64,000 nt of DNA, from contig CAJHNH020005979.1 of assembly GCA_905116865.2 (NCBI GenBank), forward strand, positions 147,501-211,500. The letters are read 5' to 3'. Origin of the DNA: Candidula unifasciata. Lineage: Eukaryota > Mollusca > Gastropoda > Stylommatophora > Geomitridae. The notes beneath the pieces are model-generated. The model worked only from the letters and a program-made list of their open reading frames with translations. It searched no databases and was not told where the DNA came from. Shown here one piece after another: positions 20,633-33,017 of the stretch. The translations under genes were made by a program, and so were the position numbers. The first letter of the stretch is position 1; each line of letters starts with the position of its first letter.

Positions 20633-22601
20633 TTATATCAGGAGGCCGGTAGCCTTTATGAAAGCTATCGTGCAATCCATATCCTCTCGTGTACCATATA
20701 GTTTTGTCTTCATTGTGGTTGGAACAGGCCAGATTGCGTCTCTGTTGTCAGCATACAGTTGACAGTGTTTGAGCACATGCTCAGCATTTTCGGGTGCCAC
20801 GCTGCAGGGACACGTCTCCGTATTTCCTACACCAAAAAATTTGAACATATGTTGACGAAATCTGTTGTGCCCTGTCCTTAGTCTGAATATAATAGACTGT
20901 CCCTCTCTAGAGAGGCGATGAAGTGAGTCTTGGGGAGACAATCTGTTGTGGGTATCCAGCCACCTTTCTTGGATACTAGATTGTATTAGTGTTTTCATCT
21001 CTTGGTGGGTTAAGTCGCTATTTGGTTGTACCATGTCACTGCCGCTTCTGGCCAATCTGTCCGCTATTTCATTGCCTTCCAAGCCACAGTGACCTGGAAT
21101 CCACTGCAGTACAGATTGTTCTACTGAAGAGCCTAAGTAAATCAGCTGTTGCGTCAAGTCTACAAACTGAGTGTCTTTTGGGTTAACAATTGCTTGTAGA
21201 ACTGACATAGCATCAGTCAGAAAGACCGCTCTGCTATATTTGCTGTGCTGTTGTCCATTCAGGAAAGAACATGCCGCTAGAAGTGCTTCTGCCTCTGCTC
21301 TGTAATTGGAGGAATATGAACCTGTTGGTACAGCCTGGTTGATTTTAAAACCATTTGGACATTCTATGTATATTCCTCCTCCTCCGTCTCTTACTGCTCT
21401 CTTGGCTGAACCATCTGTATACACTCGAATCCAACTCTGGTGTGGATAAAGTCTATTGATCTCTCCTTCTGTAGTTGATTTCATATCAGTGCTGCTCATT
21501 GGTGATTTGGAGGAGACCCCTGTTACAGTGGTTCTGACTGTTGGTAGGCTATCCCTAAGCCAAGCGGGGCAGTCGTTGTAAGGTTTAAGTGGAACATTTG
21601 GTATTATGGGTGGAAGTTTAAGGACAGCGAGCTTGGCATTTGCGTTCTTAATAAAGCAAGTTCTCTTTAGTCTAGCCTTCTGGGGTTTCTGCAGTCGGCT
21701 GTACGTGGGCTGTTCTTGAAAGTGGTGGTATTTGGAGAGCTGGGTGAGGATCTTTGTGTCTCTCCTATCTTCCAGATTATGGAGACCAGTAATTGTTTCC
21801 ATATCTGATATGGGCGTGGAGCGCATTGCCCCTGTCATAATACGGAGAGCATGGTTTTGGATCTTTGAGACTTTCTGAAAATTTGATTTAGCTGCTGTGC
21901 CCCAAGCAGCTATTCCATATTCTAGTGTTGGCCTCACATAGCCTGTATAGGTCCTCTTAAGGACATTGAGGATTGCCCCCAAGTCTGTTCCAGCTAACTT
22001 CCTCATCAGTTGTGTTCTCTTGAGTCCCTTGCTCTGTGTCTTTTCTATCTGTTTTCTCCATGTGAGTCTTGAGTCAAAGGTTACTCCTAAATATGACGGT
22101 GAGTCATCATGTATCAGTGCCTGGCTGCCATATCTAAGTGAAACTTTCTGGGGTTTGGTAGAGAGACTGAAAATGGTGTGTGTGGTTTTGGCCCCATTTA
22201 CAGGCATGTACCAGCTATTGGACCACCTCTCTAGAGTTCCGAGGGATTCTTGAAGCCTTGTCTGTGCTTTTTCAGTGTCCTCCTCTGAACTCAGTAGCGC
22301 CAGATCATCGGCATACATAACGGCTTGAACTCCATTACAGAGGGTTGATTTTATGTCGTTAATGTAAACTAGGAAAAGAATTGGGGACAGAACTCCGCCT
22401 TGTGGAACTCCATGTGTCATTGAGACTGATCTGCTCCTTGAACCCTGTATCTTGACTCTTGCAGATCGATTTTCAAGATATTTTACGATCCACCCAAGCA
22501 TGTGATGGGATATTCCACTTTCAAGTAGCTTTTGTTTCAGCCCATTTTTCCACACTTTGTCGAAGGCCTTTTCCATATCAACCCAGACTGCAATAGTGTG
22601 C
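20633..22601 (-). pseudogene. LINE ORF2, RT core to RNase H
   Basis: Reading starts before DMEKAFDKVW and runs through THGVPQGGVLSPILF (RT motif 4 region), AVMYADDLALLS (catalytic YADD, about 22304-22315), THTIFSLSTKP and SYLGVTFDS. An RNase H domain follows: VYTDGSAK, YRAEAEALLA, FLTDAMSVLQ and PGHCGLEGNEIADRLA supply the D-E-D-D catalytic set. A C-terminal CPCSVAPENAEHVLKHC resembles the family's knuckle. It is separated from the upstream RT part by a one-base frameshift in a homopolymer. Confidence 0.9.
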
Positions 22602-23334
22602 TTTTTTCCTGGAATGCATCTTCAATGTGTTGAGCAATAAATGTAATTTGGTCTTCTGTTGATCTGCAACGTCGAAAACCTGCCTGTTCCTCCATTAGTT
22701 TGAAGTTTTTCTCTAGGAACCAGGTCAGTCGGTTGTTCAATAATCTTTCAAATAGTTTGCACAGACAGCTAGTGAGGCTGATGGGTCTGTAGCTGTCTGC
22801 GTTGTTCTTCGGCTTTCCTTGTTTCAGGATTACGAAGATTTCAGACTTCCTCCAGGCTGGAGGAACTATACTAAAAATCCAGCTGGCATTAAAGATGTTT
22901 AATAATTTCTTTTTGGCACTTAGACCCATGTGTAGTAACATATCATTCGTGATTTTATCGGGGCCAGGGGCTTGGTTGGATTTCAGCTGGTTGAGTCCTG
23001 TGTTAAGTTCACTCATTGAGAATTTATCTGTCATGATGCTCTCTGCTGGTTTACTCTTGCTGGCCTCCTCGAGTTCTTTTATTCTTTGTACTACCTCATC
23101 TTCTCTGGACTTTTCTATATTAATATCACTAACAGATTTAAACTGATTTAAAAGGATATTTGCAGCATCGTTTCCAGATCTGATCTCATTGCCCTCATTT
23201 ATTACTATTGGATTGGCTTGTTGGGCTTCTCCATTTAGACACTTGACTAGTTTCCAGAGTTTGGACCCATCTTTTTCAAAACTTAGGCTCTTGATTTTGT
23301 CTTGCCAGCTCTTCCTAGTTGCTTGAAGTGTTTC
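22602..23334 (-). pseudogene. LINE ORF2, linker and RT N-terminal part
   Basis: This middle frame links the two others. It contains SNQAPGPDKITNDML (RT motif 0/1), PPAWRKSEIFVILKQGKP, YRPISLTSCLCKLFERLL and LMEEQAGFRRCRSTEDQI, conserved RT motifs 1 to 3. It is open without an ATG from the first homopolymer frameshift to the second. Confidence 0.88.
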
Positions 23335-24334
23335 TTTTTTTTAATTTAGCTTCTGCTGCTTTGTAAGCAATGTTGTTTTCTACCGTTGGGTTGCTTTCTA
23401 CTCTATCTCTTGCTTCTGAGAGAGTTTGGTGGAGGTCTTGAATTTGTTGGGACCAAAATGGGATGTAATCTTTCCTTGAACCCCGAGGTATGGTTTCTTT
23501 AGCTGCTTTTAATATAGCTTCTGTAAACTCTTTTACTGATTTAGCAACCTGACTTGATTTGCCGTTTAAATTTATCCAGTATACATCAGCAAGGTTAGCA
23601 AAACTTTTCCAGTCAGCTTTCTTGTAATTCCAACGAGGGGGCGGCATCGAATGAAGGCCTCTCATATTTAGAACAGAAATCAGGATCGGTCGGTGGTCAC
23701 TACCTGCTAGCTGGCTGAGCACCATTTTATGTATGTTGCTTGCCAAGTCTGACGTGGCAAATGTTAAGTCTGGGCGGCTGGTTGAAAGCCATCTCCTGGA
23801 GAAAAAAGATGGGGAGTCATCTGGTTTGTTGATTAGCTGGAGTCTGGCATATGTCTGCCAGTCCTCCACTTCTTCTCCTCTCTCGTTTAGCTGTGAATAT
23901 CCCCAGCTTGGAGAGCAGCTGTTAAAATCTCCTAGAACGATACAGTTGTCATCTGGGATTCTCATGTTGTATAATGAGAGTTCTTTGCTTGGCGGGCAGT
24001 AACAATTGTATAATACAATTTCATTGCCTGCAATGTTAAGCCTGACACCCATGATCTCAGACTCCTGTTTTGTGTCCACTGTAAGACTAGCTGCTGGGAT
24101 GCTGTTTTTTACTAGGATGAGGACTCCTCCCTTGGGACCATTTTCTCTGTCCTGTCTGAAGCACTGGAAGCTTCTAATACAGAATCTGTGCTTTTCTGAC
24201 AGGTATGTCTCCTGTATACAGGCAATTTCAATGTTTCCTTCCGTAAGTTGTTTTGTGAGTGCAGCTTTTTTGTTACGGACTCCCTCTGCATTCCATTGTA
24301 GAATCCTCAGAGCGCACACGTCTTCTTCGTCCAT
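23315..24334 (-). pseudogene. LINE ORF2, apurinic-type endonuclease
   Basis: Begins ATG at 24334 (MDEEDVCALRILQWNAEG). Endonuclease signatures in order: ILQWNAEG (Asn), ACIQETYL (Glu), GGVLILV, CIVLGDFNSCSPSWG (Asp, Asn), RPDLTFA and GSDHRPILI (catalytic Asp-His). Complete and unbroken over about 330 residues, then lost in frame at an eight-base homopolymer. Such endonucleases nick the target strand to prime reverse transcription. Confidence 0.9.
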
Positions 24335-24689
24335 CTTGTCACTCTGATAGATTTATAATCTAGGCTGTTTTTCTAGCTTTGCGAGTGGTGACGTTGTACA
24401 GTTACCACTTTTAAGGTAGGGCTCACCATGGTATGGTTTCACTGAAGTGTTAAAGATTAAACACCACAGTCTTCATTCCTGCTAGGGTTTTCTGACATTC
24501 AAGAAGGTATGCGTGACGTCATGTTTGTGGGAAAATATTCTCCCACACTATCTGTGCCTTTCGACCTGGCGTCTCCGTCTTCAACGTGCTTTTCTTTTAG
24601 GATGTGCTTCCTTAGCCCGTAACCAACCAAGGCCTGACCACCGGGCAGTGGTAGTTTTAAAAGCAACAAACCTATTTTAATATATCAGC

Positions 24690-25296
24690 ATACATATAGG
24701 CAGATCCATCCATTCATCTACCATTGCATCTATCTACGAACGTAACCATCGTCCCGCCCATTCATCTACCCACACCATTTATCTCACCATCCACTCAATG
24801 CTATTTTTCACCGCTTCCTTCCATTCTGGCTGTTACCAGCCTTACACTTGGGCTCTACCAATACTTTGTATAAAAATCACCCTTACTGTCTCTATTTGAT
24901 AGCGGACAGTAAGAGAGAAGCACTGTGTTACTAGACTCATGTTTTTACCTCATCTCATATTTGATCAATCAATCCATCCATCTACGATACCATTCATCCA
25001 CTAATACAGTCATCCATCATTCCATCCATTCATCTACCCACCCATCCATTCATCTACCATTCCATTCATCCACTAATACAGTCATCCACCATTCCATCCA
25101 TTCATCTACCCACCCATCTATCCAGGACACACTCGCCTATCCACACCACCATCCACACATGCTGTTTTCCCATCTATCCCTTCATCGCTCCCTTACACTC
25201 TGGTTGTTACCAGTCTTACTCTCGGGCTCGACTGATTACTTTGGTATAACAAGCATCCTTACTGTCTCTATTTGATAGCTGACAGTAAAAGAGAAG
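24690..25296. repeat. CATC/CCAT-rich degenerate repeat with a 90-bp direct duplication
   Basis: ATCCATCCATTCATCTACC-type repeats. The blocks at 24830-24925 and 25206-25297 (GGTTGTTACCAG..CTTAC, CCTTACTGTCTCTATTTGAT, AGAGAAGCA) are diverged direct copies about 375 bp apart. Confidence 0.8.
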
Positions 25297-25718
<422 letters not shown>

Positions 25719-25929
25719 TCGATATTTGTTTGCAAGCACAGGCACCACTTTTACTCCACGCGGATGGACTAAGGTCATCCCCACAACCCAACCCCGGTTA
25801 CGCCCTTTAGGCCAACCCCTCCCTCCCTCCTTAGACACTTAGTGTACGCTGTTGGCGTCCAGACCGTCCCTTTTTTTTTTTTTTTCCCCCTACCTGCGCG
25901 TTGGAGGTATATAGGCTGACCGTCGTTTC

Positions 25930-26160
25930 ATTTGAACGAAGATTTTTCGCCAGGGACACTAGATGAGTATCGTTAATTTTATACATTAGAGTCCTATGTA
26001 GTCACTTCATAGTTAGAGCCTATTTGTGTATGTGTACTGTGTTGTCCTTTATGTGCTGATGAAGGCTAATCGCCGCAACGTCCTTTGTTTGTTTATTGTG
26101 ATCGATTTTGTAAAGCTAACATAAACTAATTGTTGTTTCTTACCAACTTTTTCTCTTCCC
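25930..26160 (+). ncRNA. Hammerhead-like motif in a dispersed repeat, copy 2
   Basis: ATGTGCTGATGAAGGCTAAT then CGCCGCAACGTCC at about 26057-26089 matches the - strand copy at 5690-5800 in core, stem and 3' side. A GCAAC string stands where hammerheads have GAAAC. The flanks share only TTTGTGTATGTG-type composition. No ORF accompanies it. Confidence 0.35.
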
Positions 26161-26599
26161 TATAATTTTCTACTCCTTATAAAAACTAGTTTAGTTTCAG
26201 AGTATCCTTCTCATAGGTGGGCCGCTGTCCCCAGCTATTGAGTCCCACCTACCCGGGGAAAATACCTAATTAAATTTTTAACGGCATCCTGTGTTGGCGT
26301 GGCAGCGCTTCACCAGTCCGGTTGTATGCCACCGTGTGTACGCCCACAGGACAATTACTGTCTAAAATGCCATAAATCCATGGGGCCAGGTGAAACACAA
26401 TCGGGCCTGTTTGTGCCCCGTTGGCAACAGAGGCTTCCGTTGCAGAAAACCTATTATAATACACTATATTCCATTTTTAACGAATATTGATCTACAAAAT
26501 CACACAAAAACTATTTCACAGTAAGCCCGACGGAAGAACGGTCACAGTGATAAAAAAATTATCCTCAGATATCCAATGCAACAGGGCTTTAAAAATCTA

Positions 26600-26935
26600 A
26601 AATGATGAGAGCGAGAAAAAACACGTCCTGTCCCTTGGACAGTCAGTTGGTGGGAACCTTAGACAGTATGATAACCAAGAGAAGATGGAAATGGCTTGGC
26701 CACGTTATGAGAATGAATCCTGATATACCCGCCAAAACAGCTCTCTCATGGACACCAGAAGGAAAGAGAAAACAGGAGCGCCCAAAAACAACATGCAGAC
26801 GAACGATGGAAAGTGACCTGAGTGCTGCATCTTTGACATGGAAAACTGCACTGAAGATTGCGCAGGACAGGGAAGCATGGGAAGTCCTCTCTGAAGCCTC
26901 ATGTGCCACTAGGCATAACGTGAACTGATGATGAT
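26600..26935 (+). pseudogene. LINE RT C-terminal fragment
   Basis: Open over about 100 codons: DSMITKRRWKWLGHVMRMNP, DIPAKTALSWTPEGKRKQER, PKTTCRRTMESDL, then AQDREAWEVLSEASCATRHN. This is the conserved end of an RTE/CR1-type ORF2 and its stop; a (TGATGA) tail follows at 26925, as in elements ending in microsatellite tails. 5'-truncated. Confidence 0.88.
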
Positions 26936-27345
26936 GATGTGTATGCATGCATGTTTGTGTGTGTATGTATGTATGCATGTATGTGTGCGTGCATGTATGT
27001 CTATGTACGTAGGTGTACGTGTTTTATGTTTGTGTATGTATGAATGTATGTATGTTTATATTATGTATGCATGTAGGTGTAGCCTATATATTTATGTATA
27101 CATGTGGATGTATGTATGCATGTATGCATGTATGTATGTATGTATGTATGTATGTATGTATGTATGTATGTATGTATGTATGTGTGTGTGAGTATATGTA
27201 TGTAGGTGCGTGTATTGTGTATTACGTATGTCTGTGTATGTATGTTTGTAAATGTAGCTGTGTAAGTAGGAGGGTGTATGTGCGTGTGTATTTATGTATG
27301 TATGTGGATGTATATATGTGGATAAATGTAGATATATGTAGCTGT
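26936..27345. repeat. TATG-rich microsatellite
   Basis: Degenerate (TATG)n with a pure block at about 27130-27182. It starts directly at the LINE tail and ends at a family P copy, suggesting both targeted or seeded the microsatellite. Confidence 0.93.
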
Positions 27346-27505
27346 GCGATAAACACCCGATGACACAAAGTGCCATCATGTGGATGAGGATCACCCGTGG
27401 AGAGGTCCAGAAACCGCGTTCAGCCATTAGACCATATTTATATGGCCGGGCTATATTGCGGCCCCTGGCAAGAGCCAGAGTAGGGTTTTAAATAACGAAA
27501 AACTT
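27346..27505 (-). mobile_element. 190-bp dispersed repeat, family P, copy 4
   Basis: Reverse copy starting GCGATAAACACCCGATGACA, through AAGTGCCATCATGTGGATGA, GTGGAGAGGTCCAGAAACCG and GGCAAGAGCCAGAGTAGGG, lacking the tail region found in copies 3 and 5. Confidence 0.85.
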
Positions 27506-27609
27506 TTTTTTAGTGTTTTCTGTCATTGTATGCTCTTTATTGGTTAAAATTTGTGTCAATGACAGTTGGCCGTCAAGTTCAAAAGTATTTTAAAAAAAAT
27601 TTTTAATTT

Positions 27610-28125
27610 CCTGACTTCAATGTTTGGGTCAACGTTCTGGCCACGATTTTTTCCCATGAGTTTTCCTTCAGTGTTCTGAAGAGTGATATTTCTGTAGCCA
27701 TTTACTCTCGCGTGATCTTTCTTTTGTTTAGGAACGGGTCTGAGTAGCTATGAAACCAGTCAGCGAGGATAATGCCGATTAGATTGATGTCCTAGATAGT
27801 TCATCCATTTATGTCTCCTCGAGGTTTTTGAAGTTGCTGTATCTAATGCCATCAGATCCTGGAGCTGTTTCTAGACAGGCCTTCCGTTTTGCTCTGATGC
27901 ATTCAGTCGAGATGTATTCTGTATCATTGTCTTCCTCCATTTCAGCCATGTCAGTTTTATTTGCCCCCTCTAGTCTTTTCCGTCTGCTGGAGAAATCTAT
28001 GCGGGATAGTCTCGCTTTGTCTTCATCCGACTGCACCACCTCCCCGTTGTCCATTTTTAGCTGTGTTATAATAGAGGTTTGTTTGCCTGCTGGTTTTGCT
28101 GAGTTCTCAGTGGCTCTAAGCATAA
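27610..28125 (-). pseudogene. LINE reverse-transcriptase N-terminal fragment
   Basis: On the - strand: MDNGEVVQSDEDKARL, then LETAPGSDGIRYSNFKNLEE (RT motif 0/1, APGSDGI), then in shifted frames a KEN(S)WEKIVART-like segment. Only the start of an RT remains and the frame is broken near 27810. Confidence 0.75.
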
Positions 28126-29108
28126 CCTAAGCATGAGTAGCAGGGGCAACTGGATCGTCACGTTCTGCGTCCCTGTGCCTATACGGTAGTTTCCGGTATT
28201 TGGAAAAAAAAAAAGGGGGGGGGGGGGGGTAAGCATACTTGCTTCCACTCCTAAGACTGTAAGACTGTTCAGCACCCCTCCGGCTCCGACAGAGGGCAGT
28301 ACGATATGGTGCATCGGGTTTATTATTGAGATTTGCTCCTCTAGATCAACTGTGTTTTGCCTGGATATTCGCAACCCAGTTACAAGGACTACCTCGGGGA
28401 GGATATGGTTCTTCACCGCGCACAATGGTCTTGGGGTAAGAGAGGTTATGCTAGGTCAAGAGGCTGACACCACAATGGACGCTCCTTTCGTGAACATTCA
28501 CCAGACCTAGGGTGAAGTGGGGGAAAGGGGGGGGGAGCCCACTACCCACAACATTACGTAGGTAAAATCAGTCCGCCAAACCATCTCTCGCTCTAAACAA
28601 GTCAGCATCAACTATGTAAAAAGTAATTTAAACTAAAAAGTAAAGGAGCATTTTCCACGCCATTAGGCGCATAGGGCTAGACCTATACTTGTATAGACCA
28701 ATCGGCACAAAATTGGTGATGTCATCAGCATCACACTGGTCGCCTTTACTTCCTGGGACTGCATCCGGTACCCTCTCAACATCAACTATGAAACTTGAAA
28801 TATATGTATAGTGGTGTTAACAGAAGACAGGATTGACTTTATTGCACCAGGTTTCATCCCTTACACCTCAATCTCTCACAGTGGATGTCACTTGCTAAGA
28901 GCATCGTACAAAGTGTGAACCTTGTAGCTCCAATGGCAACCCCTAATGAATCTACAAAACCAGTGGCTCACAGTTAGCTAGGACCTGTGAACCATCTTAT
29001 ATTCTAAGGTCTGCTACCACAAACCGCATACTTGTTAACCATTTCACCCCAAACACTGTAAAAAAAATAAAAGGGTTATAACCCTATTAAAATTTGTTTA
29101 AAACTCTT
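28126..29108. other. Unassigned sequence
   Basis: Contains a poly-A/poly-G tract at 28204-28229 and otherwise nothing recognisable. Possibly a 5' part of the adjoining - strand LINE fragment. Confidence 0.3.
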
Positions 29109-29109
29109 T

Positions 29110-31555
29110 CAAAACAACACTTTTTACACATGTCACTAATAAGTTAGACATCCCAAAGCATGATGTATTATTAATCATTGGAGACTTGAATGCGCAGGTA
29201 GGAAGGGACAACCCAGGAAGGAAGAGAACAATGGAAAAACATGGAACTGGAAAAATGACCAACAACGGAGAGAGATTATATGACTTCAGCCAATCTAATA
29301 ACCTATAATTGGAGGAACACTCTTCTCTCATAAGACCATTCATAGGGTAACGTGGAGATCTCCAGATGGACACAAGAAAGATAGATTAACCATATTCCTA
29401 TTAACTGAAAATGGAGTCATTCCCTGAAGACGTCAGAGTATGTAGATCAGTGGATATAGGGAGTGACCATAATTTACTTGTTGAAATAATCAGGTTAAAA
29501 CTATGGAAAGCTAAAACAGGAGAACAAAAATGCAGCAATATGATGTAGGAAAATTGCAGGACACATTAAACAGCAATTCAAGATAGAACTCAAAAAAAGA
29601 TACAGCATTTTACAAGCAGAAACAGAAATGGTAATCAACAAATTTAACGAAGCAGTCAAATAAACAGGGAAGAAAATATTAAGATATAGGCGGTCAAAGA
29701 AAGAGGAGTGGATTTCCCAAATGACGTGGGCGAGAATAGCACAACTGAAAGAGATTAAAAGACCAATGTTAGATGCAAAATCAACCAGATTAGAAGGAAA
29801 ATTGTCTCAAGAATATGCACTAAAGAACAATGAGATTAAAGCAGGAGCAAAAGCAGATAAACTTTTGTGAATTGTAAAACTAGTAACAGAAGCAGAGAGG
29901 AAGCAACAAATAAGCAGGACATCAAAACTTTCTACAACAAAACTAAGAAACTGAAAGGAAATGTGGTATCGCACCAAAATTTGCTTTTAAAAACAAAGAG
30001 TGGGAAAATGATTACAGCCGAGAAAGAAAAATTAGAAAGGTGGAAAGAATACTTCCAGGAACTACTACACTGTCCAGACCCACCTGTACTTGCTGATATA
30101 CCTGAGGCACAGGAAGACCTACAGATAAGCCTAGAGCCTTTTTCAGAGGCAGTGGTAAGGGAGGTAATTAAAGCTCAAAAAGTTAATAGAGCACCACAGG
30201 AGTGGAAAAATTTTCCTATTATTAAATTACCAAAGAAATGAGATTTAGGAAACTGTAAAAACTGGTATCACATTACTTTCAGTAACTAGTAAAATCTTTA
30301 GCCAGATAATTCTTAAAAGAACGACTCAAGCACTTGATAGTATAATAAGGCAATAAAGAGCAAGCAGGACTCAGAAAGGGGAAATCATGCATTAATCACA
30401 TCTTCACGCTGTGTCAAATAACTGAAACAAATAACGAATGGAATAGTGCAGTTTATATGACCTTGGTGGATTTTGAAAAAGCCATTGATAGCCTGCATAG
30501 GGAATCACTATGGAAGATTTTGCGTCACTATGGAGTACCACATAAAATAGTAAATTTGATTAAAGCCATTTACTCAGAGTTTCAATGCAAGGTAGTTTTG
30601 TGATAATTATACAACAGTAAGTTTCTCTGTCAACACAGAAGTCGGACAGGGATTCAAACTATCCTCCTTTTTGTTCAATTTGACCATTGACTGGCTGATG
30701 AAGGAAGTTACACAAGATAAAAACAGAGGCGGTGGTCACTCGCCTCTGTTTTAGAGAATTTGGACTATGCAGATGATATCAGTTTTATATCAAGTCATCA
30801 TGCGGACGCTCCGGAAAAGATTGAAAGACTTTCAACAACAGCCCTTAAGATAGGACTAAAAAACACACCAGTAAAACTAAAGTAATGAGAAATAATTACA
30901 AAACAGAAAATCTAATGATCTTAAATGATGAAGCTATAGATGAAGTTGAAGAATTTATATACCTCGGAAGTAAAGTTACTCCAGACGGAGATTCTGAAAA
31001 GGATGTAACATCAAGAATAAACAAAGCAAATCAAGCATTTGCCATGCTTAACAATATATGGAAGTCAAAGGGTTTTAGCTTGAAGACAAAACTCAGAATA
31101 TACAAGAGCAACACTTTAGGAATACTATTATAAAACAGTGAATGTTGGAAAATGACAGCAGGAATTACACATAAACTTGAGACTTTTAAAAATAAATGTT
31201 TAAGGAGAATTCTACGAATATTTTGGCCAAACAAGATCACGAATGAAGAAACGAGGAGGAAAACAGAATGTGCATCACTGGCAAATGTTATCAAAGTAAG
31301 ACGATGGAGATGGCTTGGACATGTTTGCAGAATGTCTTGTGACAATCTAGCAAAAAAGATCTCTCCGGTGGACAGCAGATGTGAAAAGGAGACGTGGACG
31401 ACCTAAGGAAACCTGGAGAAGGACAATAGAAAAGGAAATGAAGGAATGTAAACTGACATGGGATACCATAGGCAGAAATGCAGCAGATCGGCAGCAATGG
31501 AGATCACTTGTAAATGCCTTATGTGTCAACAGCGACATGAAGAGGAAATAGATAG
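29110..31555 (+). pseudogene. Full-span decayed LINE (endonuclease to RT C-terminus)
   Basis: A degenerate but nearly full-length LINE ORF2 on +. Endonuclease: LLIIGDLNAQVGRDNPGRK (about 29170), VTWRSPDGHKKDRL, DIGSDHNLLVEIIR. Linker: EEATNKQDIKTFYNKTKKLK, LERWKEYFQELLHCPDPP. RT: TLVDFEKAIDSLHRESLWK, LDYADDISFISS (about 30763), EEFIYLGSKVTPDGDSEKDV, KLRIYKSNTLGILL. C-terminus: VRRWRWLGHVCRM. Many stops and shifts. It is closely similar to the - strand element at 45118-46670. Confidence 0.88.
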
Positions 31556-32096
31556 AATACGTTTGGAAAAATCTTTTTACAGACATTACCATTTTTATTT
31601 CTTTTTCAAAATATAATAAAGATATAGGAAAGGAGTAATCAATCACACGAAGGGAGGAAGCATTACATTAAACACATCTCCCAGAGACCAAATAACATAG
31701 TTGTAGTGTGCCACTCATCTCATGACCCCATGAACTTTACCACCAACGCTTATGAGAAAATCTGACCTCATCTTGGCTTTTAAAAAACTATTTTTAGCAG
31801 AAAGGAAAACCCCTCTAAATGCTATTGTTTGTTAGCAAATTTATTAATATTCTGACCTACTAAATATCTCAGCTGGTGCGAACTCAGCCAATTGCATTAA
31901 CTATCAATCTCGTAAACAGGTCACTACAGACAAGTCGGAAAAGTGAAATTTACAGAGAACTGGACCCAACTGGAAGTGTCAGTTTTTCAGGATCTCCTGG
32001 CAAAGGGGTTAACAGTCATTCTGAAAAACTTATAATAATTTACTCATATTAGAATCAATCCAAAATTAAGAAGGGAGCAAGGATTGGAGTCTATAG

Positions 32097-32097
<1 letters not shown>
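31556..32097. other. Unassigned sequence
   Basis: AT-rich, possibly the 3' untranslated part of the preceding LINE; ATATAATAAAG lies at 31611-31621. Nothing else seen. Confidence 0.3.
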
Positions 32098-32286
<189 letters not shown>

Positions 32287-32289
32287 GTT

Positions 32290-32435
32290 ATAATTTGTTC
32301 CATGACCCTGGAAGTTGAAAAGATTGTGGTGAGCTGCATGCGATAGTAAAGTCGATAGGACAACTTGGTGTGAGTTGGTTGAAAGCCTATGCTCCAGTGG
32401 GGGATAAAGGGGAGAGAAGAAAAACAACACAACAA
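32290..32435 (+). pseudogene. LINE 3'-end fragment
   Basis: GGAAGTTGAAAAGATTGTGG, AGGACAACTTGGTGTGAGTT and GAAAGCCTATGCTCCAGTGG match the ends at 4830-4940 and 11400-11500. Heavily truncated. Confidence 0.75.
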
Positions 32436-33017
32436 CAATACTGCAAGTACAAAATAACCTTAAACACCAGCAAAGAAATGATTGATTTCTGTTTACTTTT
32501 AGAAGAGCGGCATACAGGGGGTAGACAAATACCAGTCACATAGTCTCCATGGTGTTTGAGAATGTTACCTAGCAAACTAATTTTACAGTGTCATCTATTT
32601 CTCCTGAGCAGCGACGTCCAATTGCGTGGCTGGAATTTTTCTGTGTGTTTTGTTTTTAAAAACATTACTGAGGTATTCCAACAGAGGTGCCAGAGTTGAC
32701 CACTGGAAGAGATCTGGGAATCTCACCAGGCTATATTCCCCAAAAATGGTGTAGCGTAGCCAACCCCTTTAGTGTGGAGATTATGTATGATTCATTAGTT
32801 TCTGTGTACAGTGCAGACCTGACAAGGAGAAATCAGGGACCCAAGAAATGCTTCTTCTTCTCAGAAATTCCTCTTAGCTAGGTAGGAATTTAAGCAAAGA
32901 AAACTGCAGGGGAAGGGGGCGGGGGAGGGGGTACATAAACTTTTCTTAACAACAGAAACTAACCACATCCAAGACTGCCTTAAACAGTTTGTACTATATC
33001 TGCAACACACACAAAGA
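32436..33017. other. Unassigned sequence
   Basis: No exon, element end or repeat recognised. Confidence 0.3.

Larger units (their letters stand above)
20605..24650 (-). mobile_element. Nearly intact LINE (I-superfamily-like) with endonuclease, RT and RNase H
   Basis: About 4 kb - strand non-LTR retrotransposon. From 24334 it encodes an APE-type endonuclease, a reverse transcriptase, an RNase H and a CPC..H..C zinc-knuckle-like C-terminus, ending at 20633. Domain order with a C-terminal RNase H places it with I/R1/LOA-type LINEs. All endonuclease and RNase H catalytic residues and the RT YADD box are present. The frame is broken only twice, each time by one base in an A homopolymer (23335-23342 and 22602-22607 as T runs on +). 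The 3' end is a short GAAGAAGAAGAAG tail (20605-20618 as CTTCTTCTTC on +) set into the RT fragment at 20604. The 5' boundary near 24650 is approximate. No ORF1 (gag-like) is seen upstream, so it is either 5'-truncated or ORF1-less. Confidence 0.9.

Noticed and set aside
29110..31555. Host genes with EKA or YADD motifs
   Set aside because: Motif order (endonuclease, RT, C-terminal WLGHV box) and stops identify decayed LINEs, not host proteins.
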